Below are positions 27,396 through 35,195 of a stretch of DNA of 64,000 bases, in pieces (the first letter of the stretch is position 1; each line of letters begins with the position of its first letter). The position numbers and the translations under genes are program-made. The stretch comes from Cyclobacterium lianum (lineage in GTDB: Bacteria > Bacteroidota > Bacteroidia > Cytophagales > Cyclobacteriaceae): the NCBI RefSeq assembly GCF_900143075.1, contig NZ_FRCY01000008.1:82294-146293 (forward strand), in the 5' to 3' direction. Below the pieces are notes generated by a model. That model was not told the DNA's origin. It saw nothing but the letters and a program-made list of their open reading frames with translations, and ran no database searches.

Positions 27396-27429
27396 TTTGT
27401 TCAGCGGCTTTTTATTTTTTTTATATTTG
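27396..27429 (+). promoter_or_regulatory. Consensus-like promoter, upstream copy
   Basis: TTTG at 27396-27399, 22 bases, then TATATTTG at 27422-27429, an exact -7 match. The spacer is slightly long. It points toward the DUF389 gene, about 345 bases away, with no accepted coding sequence directly after it. Confidence 0.5.
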
Positions 27430-27480
27430 AAAAGTGAAAAAACTCCTTTGTTTTACACCTGTCCCATGATGAACGGTTTT

Positions 27481-27512
27481 TTTGCTTCTGAACCGTTTTA
27501 CGTTTACTTTTG
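27481..27512 (+). promoter_or_regulatory. Perfect consensus promoter, downstream copy
   Basis: TTTG at 27481-27484, 20-base spacer, TACTTTTG at 27505-27512: both elements and spacing match the Bacteroidota consensus exactly. A transcript would begin near 27516 and run about 260 bases before the DUF389 start at 27777, antisense to the small gene at 27533-27787. Confidence 0.65.
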
Positions 27513-27532
27513 GAAAAGATCTCTGGATCAGG

Positions 27533-27787
27533 TTACCTCTCTACAATTCTTTTCGCAATGGCAAATTCAAACCCGCCTACAAACAAAACCGGTTTCAGGC
27601 TGGCAGCAGTCCGGTAACGCCTGTTCTCAAGACCAATAAAAAACAGCAAAGCGGAAAAGATTGCTTGGAGAAGAGCATTGTATAAATAGGCAAAGAATGC
27701 TGTCCTAATCCATAAATAACTCGATCCCAGGTAGCAGAAGGAATAAGATACAATCAAAAGAAACAATGATACACCAATGAAAAGCAT
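27533..27787 (-). CDS. Possible small two-helix membrane protein
   Basis: 84 residues from the ATG at 27787, ending in RIVER. It reads as two hydrophobic segments, residues ~2-22 (LFIGVSLFLLIVSYSFCYL) and ~30-48 (AFFAYLYNALLQAIFSALLFF), followed by a basic turn and a final ~20-residue hydrophobic part. Codons and composition look coding. It overlaps the DUF389 gene head-to-head by about 11 bases and is antisense to two consensus promoters, which is unusual, so the call is tentative. I recognise no family. An alternative is that the open frame is accidental, with the region serving only as a long leader. Confidence 0.4.
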   Translation of the reverse strand: MLFIGVSLFLLIVSYSFCYLGSSYLWIRTAFFAYLYNALLQAIFSALLFFIGLENRRYRTAASLKPVLFVGGFEFAIAKRIVER

Positions 27788-29651
27788 TGTCTTGTTGTAC
27801 GACCCCGAGGCAGAAGAACGGGTGACAGAAACCATTGTGCCCAGACTGGGGGCCGATTTGAAGCTCAAGCTGGCCTTCAATACAACATTGTCAGTAGACC
27901 TGGGAAAGGAGGATTTCGTTGTCACCTACCTGTCGGACGAACAATTGAAGGAGTTGCTGCCCATAGCGCTGGAACATGAATGGCGCATTGCCCTTTTGCC
28001 ACATCCGGAGCTGGTACATGGCCGGCAGGGTTTTGGTGTAGACAATGATCTGGAGGACTGCCTGGATCAGGTGCTGGAGGCGGAAGATACGCGCAATGTA
28101 GACCTGCTTACACTAAATGACCGGCCTGTATTCAATACCGTGGTAATAGGAGAGTCGCTGAGCCTGATGAGCAGTACCGTAGCAAAAAATGGATGGGAGA
28201 GATTCTGGAAAAAATTCCGGTATTTTTTCAGGCTATTTGGGATGGTGAAATCTCACCGTTATATCCTCCAGGCTGAAGACAAGGAAGAGCTGGATACCGC
28301 AGCCATCGGAATGGTGATCGTGCAGCATGGCAAAAGCAACCTGCTCAGCCGAAAGGTGCTGGAGGACTCCTACATCAATGATGGGAAAATGCATGCCATG
28401 ATCCTGGCCCCTAAGAGCATTTCCGGCTTGTTATGGTTTGCGCTGGATAGTTTTTTCAGGAAAAAAGGAAAGACCAGTCTTCCCCCCTTTGCGGCGCATA
28501 TCAAAACGGCGGCCCTGTCGATTTGCAGCGACGATGCCATTGAATATGCCCAGGACGGAAAGTTGCTGACGGCCAAAAAACTGGACCTGAAGGTAAGTCC
28601 CAAAGCACTGAAAATGCTCCCTGGCAGGCACCTGGACATGGAAGGGAATGTTTCCGAGGAAGATGTTTTCAGGGTAAAAGTATTGCCCAGGGGCGAAGTA
28701 AGGGATGAATTGCTGAAAAGAAAATTGCCGCTGATCCATCATGCCTCGACTGAAGAGTTCAAGGAGTTGTTTTCCAGCCTGCGCTCCAGTTCCCGTACGA
28801 GCAACAGCTATCTGGTATTGATGGTTTTGTCGACCTTTATTGCCACGCTGGGGCTGTTTGGTAACTCTTCCCCAGTCATCATAGGTGCAATGATCCTGGC
28901 GCCACTGATGGCCCCCATCATTTCGCTGTCCATGGGCGTACTGCGGCAGGACAAAAAGTTGATCCTCGGCAGTGCTCAAGCCATTGGTTGGGGCATGCTG
29001 TTGGGCTACCTGTGCGCCATGTTGATCACCTGGCTGACTCCCCTCAATATCTCCAACGAGGAAATCATGGCCCGGGTGCGACCAAACCTGTTGGATTTGG
29101 GGATCGCCGTTGGATCTGGTATAGCGGGTGCCTACGCCAGTGCCAAGGAGGAAATTGCCAAAACGCTTGCTGGGGTGGCCATCGCTGTAGCTCTGGTGCC
29201 TCCGCTGGCGGTGTCGGGCATCGGTCTGGGATGGATGGAATGGAGTATTTTTCAGGGAGCTTTGCTTTTGCTGCTGACCAACCTTGCAGGAATGGTCATG
29301 GCGGCAGCATTGACATTCTTATTGCTGGGTTTTAGCCCCTTTCGCCTCGCCAGAAAAGGTATCGCCTATTCCCTGATCGTCGTGGGAGTCATCAGTTTAC
29401 CGCTGTTTTTTGGCTTTATGGATATGGTAAGGGAAAAAGATGTGATCTCTACACTGGATGGGTATCAGGTAAATGGAACCGTATTGCGGGACATTACGGT
29501 GAGAGGGATAAATCCGGTCAGGCTCACTGTAAAAATAGTCGGTGAAGGCAATATGAATGAGGCCAGGTTAAAGTCAATTAAAGCCGAAATTGAACAAATT
29601 CTGGGAGAAGAAGTAGAGCTTGAAGTCACCCTCGCAGTAAAGGTGTTTTGA
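27777..29651 (+). CDS. DUF389/TIGR00341 membrane protein with degenerate lipid-kinase-like N-terminus
   Basis: 624 residues in two parts. Residues ~1-320 follow the pattern of diacylglycerol/NAD-kinase-like domains (IALLPHPELVHGRQGFG near 78, then VDLLTLNDRPVFNTVVIGESLSL near 110-130) but without a recognisable GGDGT ATP-binding loop, so activity is doubtful. Residues ~335-565 are the DUF389 membrane domain with six to seven helices, including NSSPVIIGAMILAPLMAPII and GSGIAGAYASAKEE. Proteins of this kind, of unknown transport function, are found in many bacteria. The C-terminal ~55 residues form a small alpha/beta tail. The gene appears single, with promoters up to 380 bases upstream. Confidence 0.88.
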   Translation: MKSIVLLYDPEAEERVTETIVPRLGADLKLKLAFNTTLSVDLGKEDFVVTYLSDEQLKELLPIALEHEWRIALLPHPELVHGRQGFGVDNDLEDCLDQVLEAEDTRNVDLLTLNDRPVFNTVVIGESLSLMSSTVAKNGWERFWKKFRYFFRLFGMVKSHRYILQAEDKEELDTAAIGMVIVQHGKSNLLSRKVLEDSYINDGKMHAMILAPKSISGLLWFALDSFFRKKGKTSLPPFAAHIKTAALSICSDDAIEYAQDGKLLTAKKLDLKVSPKALKMLPGRHLDMEGNVSEEDVFRVKVLPRGEVRDELLKRKLPLIHHASTEEFKELFSSLRSSSRTSNSYLVLMVLSTFIATLGLFGNSSPVIIGAMILAPLMAPIISLSMGVLRQDKKLILGSAQAIGWGMLLGYLCAMLITWLTPLNISNEEIMARVRPNLLDLGIAVGSGIAGAYASAKEEIAKTLAGVAIAVALVPPLAVSGIGLGWMEWSIFQGALLLLLTNLAGMVMAAALTFLLLGFSPFRLARKGIAYSLIVVGVISLPLFFGFMDMVREKDVISTLDGYQVNGTVLRDITVRGINPVRLTVKIVGEGNMNEARLKSIKAEIEQILGEEVELEVTLAVKVF

Positions 29652-29840
29652 CGATTAACTCCAGAATACCGGTAACAGCTTTTCTCTCCCTGCCATTCGA
29701 AACTGCTTGAACAAATAGCATAAGGGCCTGGTTGATTTCTTGTAAACACACAGGCTTTAGCAAGCAGGCTTAGTTATTTTGCCAGATTATTGATATCTTG
29801 AATAAGTTTTAATCGATTAACCCATCAACAGAAAATTAAC

Positions 29841-30278
29841 ATGAAAAGAAAAGCAACAGCAATCTGGAAAGGAACAGGATTGGAAGGTAGTGGTACGCTG
29901 TCATCTCCCAGCGGTTTTTTTGACAAGTCTCCCTACAGCGCCAAGACCCGATTTGAAAACGAGGACGGCAGCAAGGGAACCAACCCCGAGGAAATGATTG
30001 CCGCCGCGCATGCCGGCTGTTTCAATATGGCACTCAGCTTTCAAATTGCGGGTAAGGATCTTAAAGCAGACGAATTGGACACCACCGCTACCGTTACGCT
30101 CGAAAAAGAGGAGGGTGGATTTTCTATTACTGGAATTGTATTGGACCTGAAAGGTAAGGTTTCTGGCATGGACGAGGCGCAGTTTACAGAACTTGCCGAA
30201 GCAGCCAAAGAAAACTGTCCTGTAAGCAAGGCGTTGGCCTCAGTTCCCATTACGCTGAATATTAGCTTCTCTTCCTGA
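29841..30278 (+). CDS. OsmC family peroxiredoxin
   Basis: 145 residues, normal OsmC length. The first catalytic cysteine is in AAAHAGCFNMAL near residue 59 and the second in AAKENCPVSKAL near 124. OsmC proteins reduce organic hydroperoxides using a thiol pair and form dimers in the cytoplasm. The gene is followed by a strong hairpin terminator, so it is probably monocistronic. No regulator (OhrR type) is adjacent. Confidence 0.95.
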   Translation: MKRKATAIWKGTGLEGSGTLSSPSGFFDKSPYSAKTRFENEDGSKGTNPEEMIAAAHAGCFNMALSFQIAGKDLKADELDTTATVTLEKEEGGFSITGIVLDLKGKVSGMDEAQFTELAEAAKENCPVSKALASVPITLNISFSS

Positions 30279-30303
30279 GGTGGGAGAAGTTGATCATTAT
30301 ATT

Positions 30304-30338
30304 AAAAGTGTCGGAAGATCATTTCCGGCACTTTTTTA
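30304..30338 (+). terminator. Rho-independent terminator after the OsmC gene
   Basis: Stem AAAGTGTCGGAA (30305-30316) / TTCCGGCACTTT (30323-30334), 12 bp with one G-U pair, loop of six bases, followed by T residues to 30337. It is 26 bases after the stop codon and 16 bases before the next start. Confidence 0.88.
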
Positions 30339-30353
30339 ATTTTATTTCCACCT

Positions 30354-30917
30354 ATGCATCAGAAAATGTGGATTTTGGGCTGGATAACCCTCCTGGGTTT
30401 TGGACTGGCCGGTTTGGCATTAGTGTATTTTTTTCAGGAACAGCAGCTCGCAGCACTCTGGGCAGGGAATTGGTCCTTTTCTGCACAACTTCTGGCAGGC
30501 GCGATGACGGGCTTTCTGGGGGCGCAATTGTCCAGGTGGCTGATTTTACGGCCGTTTTTTAGACAGGAGAGGGTCAGGTATCACAAGCTGATCAATCAGT
30601 GGAACTGGTCTGCGCGAGGTATAGTTTTCATTTCCTTTTGTGCCGGGCTGGGGGAGGAAATGTTTTTTCGTGCCGGGCTGCAACCCTTGCTGGGTTTGTG
30701 GCCCACAGCCGTAGTTTTTGTATTGATTCATGGTTATTTGAATCCCTTCAACTGGCGGATTAGTGTTTACGGTTTGCTTATGGTAGGCCTTATCGGAATT
30801 TTTGGGCATTTGTACGAGCAGGCTGGTATTTTATCAGCCATAACCGCACATGCTGTTTTTGATGCGGTACTTCTGTTTTGGATCACCTCAGGAAGGCTGA
30901 GACCAGGGAGCAATTGA
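30354..30917 (+). CDS. CPBP family intramembrane glutamic/metalloprotease
   Basis: 187 residues with about six membrane helices. The CAAX-protease/bacteriocin-processing signature is visible: EE-x3-R in GLGEEMFFRAG near residue 103, a histidine in FVLIHGYLNP near 125, and HAVFDAV near 164. Members are membrane proteases or processing enzymes with varied or unknown substrates. It begins immediately after the OsmC terminator, and 276 bases of palindrome-containing intergenic sequence follow it. No immunity or prenylation partner is nearby. Confidence 0.88.
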   Translation: MHQKMWILGWITLLGFGLAGLALVYFFQEQQLAALWAGNWSFSAQLLAGAMTGFLGAQLSRWLILRPFFRQERVRYHKLINQWNWSARGIVFISFCAGLGEEMFFRAGLQPLLGLWPTAVVFVLIHGYLNPFNWRISVYGLLMVGLIGIFGHLYEQAGILSAITAHAVFDAVLLFWITSGRLRPGSN

Positions 30918-30970
30918 GTAGGCATGTGTTTGCGCCCGCAGGAGGCCCAATCCCGCACAGCTGCCCCTCG

Positions 30971-30983
30971 GGATTTTCAATCC
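30971..30983. repeat. GGATT-N3-AATCC palindrome
   Basis: GGATT (30971-30975), TTC, AATCC (30979-30983). Member of a small family of intergenic palindromes around the polysaccharide cluster. Confidence 0.5.
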
Positions 30984-31038
30984 GATAAACGATTGGGAGA
31001 AGGCTACTAGGAGTTTTTAACTGTTGATGCTTCCGTCC

Positions 31039-31057
31039 GCAGGATTACAAATCCTGC
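31039..31057. repeat. Extended GCAGGATT-N3-AATCCTGC palindrome
   Basis: Perfect 8-bp arms GCAGGATT (31039-31046) and AATCCTGC (31050-31057) around ACA. It is the longest and most regular member of the family. Confidence 0.62.
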
Positions 31058-31073
31058 ATGCATTATCTGGGCT

Positions 31074-31090
31074 CGGAATTGCAAACTCCG
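31074..31090. repeat. Variant palindrome CGGAATT-N3-AACTCCG
   Basis: CGGAATT (31074-31080), GCA, AACTCCG (31084-31090), with one mismatch between arms. It is 16 bases from the previous unit. Confidence 0.45.
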
Positions 31091-31165
31091 AACTGTGTGC
31101 TCCCTGGAATTTGGATCCCCGCTGATTGTCCGCGACTCCATCCTTTTAATTACATAAAAAAAAGC

Positions 31166-31173
31166 TACCTTTG
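31166..31173 (+). promoter_or_regulatory. -7 promoter element of the WecA-like gene
   Basis: TACCTTTG at 31166-31173 matches the -7 consensus exactly; a T-rich stretch at 31144-31147 lies 18 bases before it as a weak -33 part. The start codon at 31194 is 20 bases downstream. Confidence 0.6.
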
Positions 31174-31193
31174 CACTGCTCTTTTTTAGATCC

Positions 31194-32180
31194 ATGTACT
31201 ACCAATACCCGCTTATTTTCGTTTTTTTCGTTGGAGCTTTGCTCCTTTACTTTCGACTGGCAAGTATTTTTGGCATCGTTGACAAACCTAACGAGCGTTC
31301 ATCGCATACCCGCAGTACCATTCGTGGTGGGGGAATTGTCTTTGTACTTTCGGTAGTTCTGGCCTGGCTACTGGGGGCTGCCTCCTGGCAATTGGCCCTT
31401 GCCATTCTGCTGGTAGGAGGAGTCAGTATGTGGGACGATATCCGTCCACTCCATCAGTTGCCCCGTATTTCAGCGCATTTCCTGGCCACCGCATTGCTGC
31501 TGCTGGATCTTGGAAATGGGGCGAGCCTTGGGCTTTGGGTACCGCTCATCTTTTTCATGTTGATAGGCTGGACCAACCTATTCAATTTTATGGATGGGAT
31601 CAACGGGATTACAGTACTCTATGCTCTGGTCAGCCTGGGTAGTTTTGCGCTGGTTCCGGAAATGGAGGCAGATCGTCATTTAATAATCTTTCTGAGTCTT
31701 TCCTGTCTGGCATTTGCCTGGTTCAATGTGCGGAAGAAGGCCTGGTGTTTTGCCGGAGATGTGGGGTCTGTCAGCCTGGCCATGGTGCTCGGCTACCTGA
31801 TGATACGGTTGATCATTCTGACGGGCAATCCGGCCTACCTTTTTTTCTTTACACTATATGGCCTTGACGCGGTAATTACTTTGATTCTCCGCTTCTTCCG
31901 CGGGGAAAACATCTTTTTACCCCACCGCAGCCACCTGTACCAATATCTGGCCAACGAGGCCGGGCTGCCTCATGTTGTGGTAGCCGTGGCGTATGCCGGG
32001 CTGCAGTTGCTGATTAACGGGACATGGATGTATTTTATTGGATTGGACACCTTTCGATGGCTCCCTTCGGTGCTATTCATGCTGGCGGTAATTTTGGCAT
32101 TTTTGCTGATCCGAAACCAGCTTATCAAAAAAATTGCAAAAAAAAATAAAAAAAATATTTCCAAAGGCTCAACAGGTTAA
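31194..32180 (+). CDS. Undecaprenyl-phosphate glycosyl-1-phosphate transferase (WecA/TagO-like, GT4)
   Basis: 328 residues with about ten membrane helices. The polyprenyl-phosphate HexNAc-1-P transferase pattern is present: DKPNERSSHTR near residue 25, DDIRPLHQLPR near 83, NLFNFMDGINGI near 128-139, and AWCFAGDVGSVSLA near 185. These enzymes load the first sugar phosphate (usually GlcNAc-1-P) on undecaprenyl phosphate in the inner membrane, starting polymer synthesis. It heads the polysaccharide cluster with its own promoter. A second initiating enzyme of a different family (PglC-like) lies 1.4 kb downstream. Confidence 0.92.
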   Translation: MYYQYPLIFVFFVGALLLYFRLASIFGIVDKPNERSSHTRSTIRGGGIVFVLSVVLAWLLGAASWQLALAILLVGGVSMWDDIRPLHQLPRISAHFLATALLLLDLGNGASLGLWVPLIFFMLIGWTNLFNFMDGINGITVLYALVSLGSFALVPEMEADRHLIIFLSLSCLAFAWFNVRKKAWCFAGDVGSVSLAMVLGYLMIRLIILTGNPAYLFFFTLYGLDAVITLILRFFRGENIFLPHRSHLYQYLANEAGLPHVVVAVAYAGLQLLINGTWMYFIGLDTFRWLPSVLFMLAVILAFLLIRNQLIKKIAKKNKKNISKGSTG

Positions 32181-32317
32181 ACCCGGCGTTCCGATTTTAG
32201 TTATCAGGAAAATGCACCAAACCTATAATAAAAAGTACTTGATTTTTTTGACGAAAAAATTATCTGATTTTGGTAATTTAAAAGCACAGCTCATCGCTTT
32301 CTATGGATTTCATATAA

Positions 32318-32348
32318 TTTAAATTTAATAGAATTGTTACTATCTTTA
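32318..32348 (+). promoter_or_regulatory. Promoter of the DegT/PglE-like gene
   Basis: TTTA (32318-32321), 19-base spacer, TATCTTTA (32341-32348), one base off the -7 consensus. The ATG at 32377 follows after 28 bases. It would drive the translationally coupled genes through 34767. Confidence 0.5.
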
Positions 32349-32376
32349 GTCAGTTTTACCTGACTAATGCGTAAGA

Positions 32377-33543
32377 ATGGAGAAACACACAGAAAGGATT
32401 CACCTGTCTTTTCCGGAATTTCAGGGGAATGAATTGTCGCACGTGATGGCGGCTATGGATGAGGGGAAAATTTCGACACATGGTGAATTCATAGAGGCTT
32501 TTGAACAACGCCTGGCCGGTTTGTTTCAGGCAGAGCATGTGGTGGCCATCAATTCTGGTACCTCAGCAATACACCTGGCGCTTCACTTACTCGGCGTTGG
32601 TCATGGAGATGAGGTCCTCTGTCAAAGTTTTACATTTATCGCCTCGACCAATCCCATTGTTTATCAGGGTGCCAATCCGGTACTGGTAGACAGCGAAAGA
32701 GATACCTGGAATATGTGTCCGGATATACTGGAAGAAACGATCAAAAAACGCCTTGCCATCGGCAAACGCCCCAAAGCAATTCTGGTGGTCAATCTCTTCG
32801 GAATGCCGGCTAAATGGGGTCGGATTCGGGAAATTAGTCAAAAATATCAGATACCGGTGATAGAGGATGCGGCAGAGGCCGTGGGTTCGGCTATAAGAGG
32901 ACAACATGCCGGTACTTTCGGTGATCTGGGTATTTTTTCATTTAATGGCAATAAGATTATCACAACAGGAAGTGGTGGGGCATTGCTTACTGACAACAGA
33001 TTTATGGCCAAGAAGGCATCTTATCTTTCCACCCAGGCGAAGCTTGATTACCCTCACTATGAGCATTCGGAACTGGGTTTTAATTATAAGATGAACAATA
33101 TTGCAGCCGGGATAGGACTGGCCCAGTTGGAAGCCCTACAGGATAGGGTAGCGAGGCGAAGGTTTATTTATCAGCGGTACAAGAAATACTTGCAGGACCT
33201 GCCTGGCATACAGTTTTTGGATGAACCGCAGGGATATTTTTCCAACCGATGGCTGACTACCTTGCTCATACAACCACAGGAAACAGGATTTTCCGCCAGA
33301 GAGCTGATGCTTACCCTCGGGGACCAGAATATTGAATCCAGATTGCTTTGGAAGCCCATGCACCTGCAGCCCTTGTACAGGCAAAGCCCTTTTTATGGGA
33401 CAGGAGTTTCGGCAGCACTGTTTTCTCAGGGCATTTGCCTGCCCAGCAGTACCGGATTGTCCGACGCCGAAATGGGGCGGGTATTGGACGTGATATTCTC
33501 TTTACACGGTGACAGCTTAAGGGCTTCTGAAAAAATGTTATGA
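32377..33543 (+). CDS. DegT/DnrJ/EryC1/StrS aminotransferase (PglE-like)
   Basis: 388 residues. The PLP-forming lysine is in FSFNGNKIITTGSGG near residue 192, with AINSGTSAIHLAL near 58 for phosphate binding and IEDAAEAVGS near 163. This family transfers an amino group to a keto-sugar nucleotide; with the PglF-, PglD- and PglC-like genes beside it, the likely reaction is amination of UDP-4-keto-6-deoxy-GlcNAc to UDP-4-amino-sugar. It overlaps the PglC-like gene by four bases (ATGA), so they are translationally coupled. Sugar identity is inferred from context. Confidence 0.92.
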   Translation: MEKHTERIHLSFPEFQGNELSHVMAAMDEGKISTHGEFIEAFEQRLAGLFQAEHVVAINSGTSAIHLALHLLGVGHGDEVLCQSFTFIASTNPIVYQGANPVLVDSERDTWNMCPDILEETIKKRLAIGKRPKAILVVNLFGMPAKWGRIREISQKYQIPVIEDAAEAVGSAIRGQHAGTFGDLGIFSFNGNKIITTGSGGALLTDNRFMAKKASYLSTQAKLDYPHYEHSELGFNYKMNNIAAGIGLAQLEALQDRVARRRFIYQRYKKYLQDLPGIQFLDEPQGYFSNRWLTTLLIQPQETGFSARELMLTLGDQNIESRLLWKPMHLQPLYRQSPFYGTGVSAALFSQGICLPSSTGLSDAEMGRVLDVIFSLHGDSLRASEKML

Positions 33544-34148
33544 TGATGGGGAAAAGAATTTTTGATTTTCTGGCGGCTCTTTTTTTATTGTTGGTGCTTT
33601 CTCCGCTTATTTTGGTCTTGTTTTTCCTGATCTGGTCGAGGAGGCAAGGACCTGTTTTATTCAGGCAAACCCGCACAGGGCAATATGGCAGACCATTTAC
33701 CTTGTTGAAATTCCGAACCATGACCGACGAGCGGGACAGCATTGGACGACTTCTTCCAGATGAAGAAAGGTTTACCCGGCTGGGGCGATGGATGAGACAA
33801 AATTCTTTGGATGAACTGCCACAATTATTTTGCATACTGGCTGGCAAAATGAGCCTGGTCGGACCCAGGCCGCTGTTGCCAGAGTACCTCCCCCTGTATT
33901 CTGCCGCTCAGAATCGCCGCCATGAGGTTTTGCCCGGCATTACCGGACTGGCACAGGCCAAGGGACGTAATAGCCTGCGCTGGGAAGATAAATTCCGATT
34001 CGATACCTGGTATGTAAACCACCGCACCTTTATACTGGACCTCTGGATTCTTTTCCTGACGATCCGCCCGCTGATCAGGCAGGAACACATATATCCATCG
34101 GATAGCCGCTCAGTAATTCCCTTCAGGGGAAATAAACAAAGTGCCTGA
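33540..34148 (+). CDS. Monotopic sugar-1-phosphate transferase (PglC-like)
   Basis: 202 residues: one N-terminal membrane helix (FDFLAALFLLLVLSPLILVLFF) and a cytoplasmic catalytic domain typical of small bacterial sugar transferases. Family motifs: GPVLFRQTRTGQYGRPF near 38, KFRTM near 60, DELPQLFCILAGKMSLVGPRPL near 90-112, with catalytic Asp-Glu. PglC proteins transfer phospho-di-N-acetylbacillosamine from UDP to undecaprenyl phosphate. The length matches this minimal class, not the long WbaP type. It is coupled to the aminotransferase upstream. Confidence 0.92.
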   Translation: MMMGKRIFDFLAALFLLLVLSPLILVLFFLIWSRRQGPVLFRQTRTGQYGRPFTLLKFRTMTDERDSIGRLLPDEERFTRLGRWMRQNSLDELPQLFCILAGKMSLVGPRPLLPEYLPLYSAAQNRRHEVLPGITGLAQAKGRNSLRWEDKFRFDTWYVNHRTFILDLWILFLTIRPLIRQEHIYPSDSRSVIPFRGNKQSA

Positions 34149-34173
34149 ACAAGTAGAACCTTTTGCCATATCC

Positions 34174-34767
34174 ATGTATATTATCGGTGCATCTGGCCAT
34201 GCTAAAGCAATTATCGACCTTCTAGGCGCAGATACGGAGCTGACTGGTATATTTGACGATAATCCTGCTTTGTCCCGTTTGATGGAATTTCAGGTTCTGG
34301 GGCCGGTACCGGATGATTTCATTTTTGACCAACCCCTGTTAATAGCTGTGGGCACCAACAGTCATCGGAAAGCCCTCTACCTGCGTTATCGTGACCGCGC
34401 AGAGTTTGCTACGCTTGTTCATAGTACGGCTGTCTTGAGTAAGCGGGCATCGCTGGGAGCGGGTACGGTCCTTATGGAAGGGGCCATTGTAAAGGCAGAC
34501 AGCCATGCAGGCAAGCAGGTAATTATCAACACCAGGGCATCGGCAGATCATGATTGCAGGCTTTCGGATTTTGTACACCTGGCACCCGGAGCTATTTTAT
34601 GTGGTGGGGTGCAGGTGGGCGAGGGTAGTCTGGTTGGTGCCGGCAGTACCGTATTGCCCGGAATACAAATCGGGTCCTGGGTCACAATAGGCGCCGGGTC
34701 GGTGGTGACCCGAAATGTGCCCGATGGCCGTACCTGGATTGGAAATGGCCTAAAAGGGACAGAGTGA
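34174..34767 (+). CDS. Acetyltransferase of the PglD/NeuD type
   Basis: About 197 residues from the ATG at 34174; a GTG at 34141 would overlap the PglC-like gene by eight bases, but family members begin with MYIIGASGHAK, so the ATG is preferred. The N-terminal part binds the nucleotide sugar (IIGASGHAKAIIDLL). The C-terminal part is a left-handed beta helix of hexapeptide repeats (ASLGAGTVLMEGAIV, IGSWVTIGAGSVVTRNVP), with the catalytic histidine in SADHDCRLS near 125. The likely reaction is N-acetylation of a UDP-4-amino-6-deoxysugar. Confidence 0.9.
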   Translation: MYIIGASGHAKAIIDLLGADTELTGIFDDNPALSRLMEFQVLGPVPDDFIFDQPLLIAVGTNSHRKALYLRYRDRAEFATLVHSTAVLSKRASLGAGTVLMEGAIVKADSHAGKQVIINTRASADHDCRLSDFVHLAPGAILCGGVQVGEGSLVGAGSTVLPGIQIGSWVTIGAGSVVTRNVPDGRTWIGNGLKGTE

Positions 34768-34869
34768 AGAACCCGGCAGGGTGTACACCTTCTCTTCCTC
34801 AGGATCACAATTTCTGTTTTACCTGACTTGCCATTACAAATTCCTACCAGACGCTCTGTCTCCCCGCGG

Positions 34870-34882
34870 GGATTGGCAATCC
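34870..34882. repeat. GGATT-N3-AATCC palindrome
   Basis: GGATT (34870-34874), GGC, AATCC (34878-34882), preceded by CCCCGCGG. Same family as 31039-31057. Confidence 0.5.
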
Positions 34883-35155
34883 TCAGATTCAGATTATGGG
34901 AGATATGCTTTGCTCGTAAAGCCAAAGTAACCTGTGAAATTCTCTACATCATTTATTACTTGCCCTCCCGGGACCGCAAAGCCTGCTTAATCTCAATTTG
35001 ATATTCCAAATGTGGGGTCGTTGGGGCGTTGACCTACCGTTTCCTACATTTGCACCCATGCGGTCCGATATGGGGCCAGAGATCACACATGGGCTATTTA
35101 CCCAAATCGATTCTTCAGGGGCCGGGAATGAAGACCGAATTTAAGATTCCCAATC

Positions 35156-35188
35156 TTTCCCGCTTTTATTAAAAAAATTTTATCTTTC
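35156..35188 (+). promoter_or_regulatory. Promoter immediately before the Wzi-like gene
   Basis: TTTC (35156-35159), 21-base spacer, TATCTTTC (35181-35188), one base off the consensus in each element. The ATG at 35196 is only eight bases after the -7 element, so the transcript would have almost no leader. Confidence 0.45.
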
Positions 35189-35195
35189 GCCACAG

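Larger units (their letters stand above)
27269..27776. other. Intergenic region between dnaA and the DUF389 gene
   Basis: 508 bases. It holds two plus-strand consensus promoters (27396-27429 and 27481-27512), one DnaA-box-like string near 27331, and a probable small minus-strand gene (27533-27787) occupying its right half. The left 250 bases are AT-rich without any gene that I accept. The lack of a clustered box set argues against oriC here. Confidence 0.5.
34768..35195. other. Intergenic region with degenerate palindromes
   Basis: 428 bases between the acetyltransferase and the Wzi-like gene. It carries at least one GGATT-N3-AATCC palindrome (34870-34882) and weaker relatives near 34800 and 34970. 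I see no gene: the short open frames here follow the repeats and lack coding character. The right end contains a promoter (35156-35188). Confidence 0.55.

Noticed and set aside
27269..27480. Chromosome origin beside dnaA
   Set aside because: Only one variant DnaA-box-like string (TGTGGAAAA, near 27331) was found, with no cluster; AT-richness alone is not enough.
30920..31190. Short minus-strand frames in the palindrome-rich gap after the CPBP gene
   Set aside because: They follow the repeat units, show no domain or signal, and lie antisense to the WecA-like promoter.
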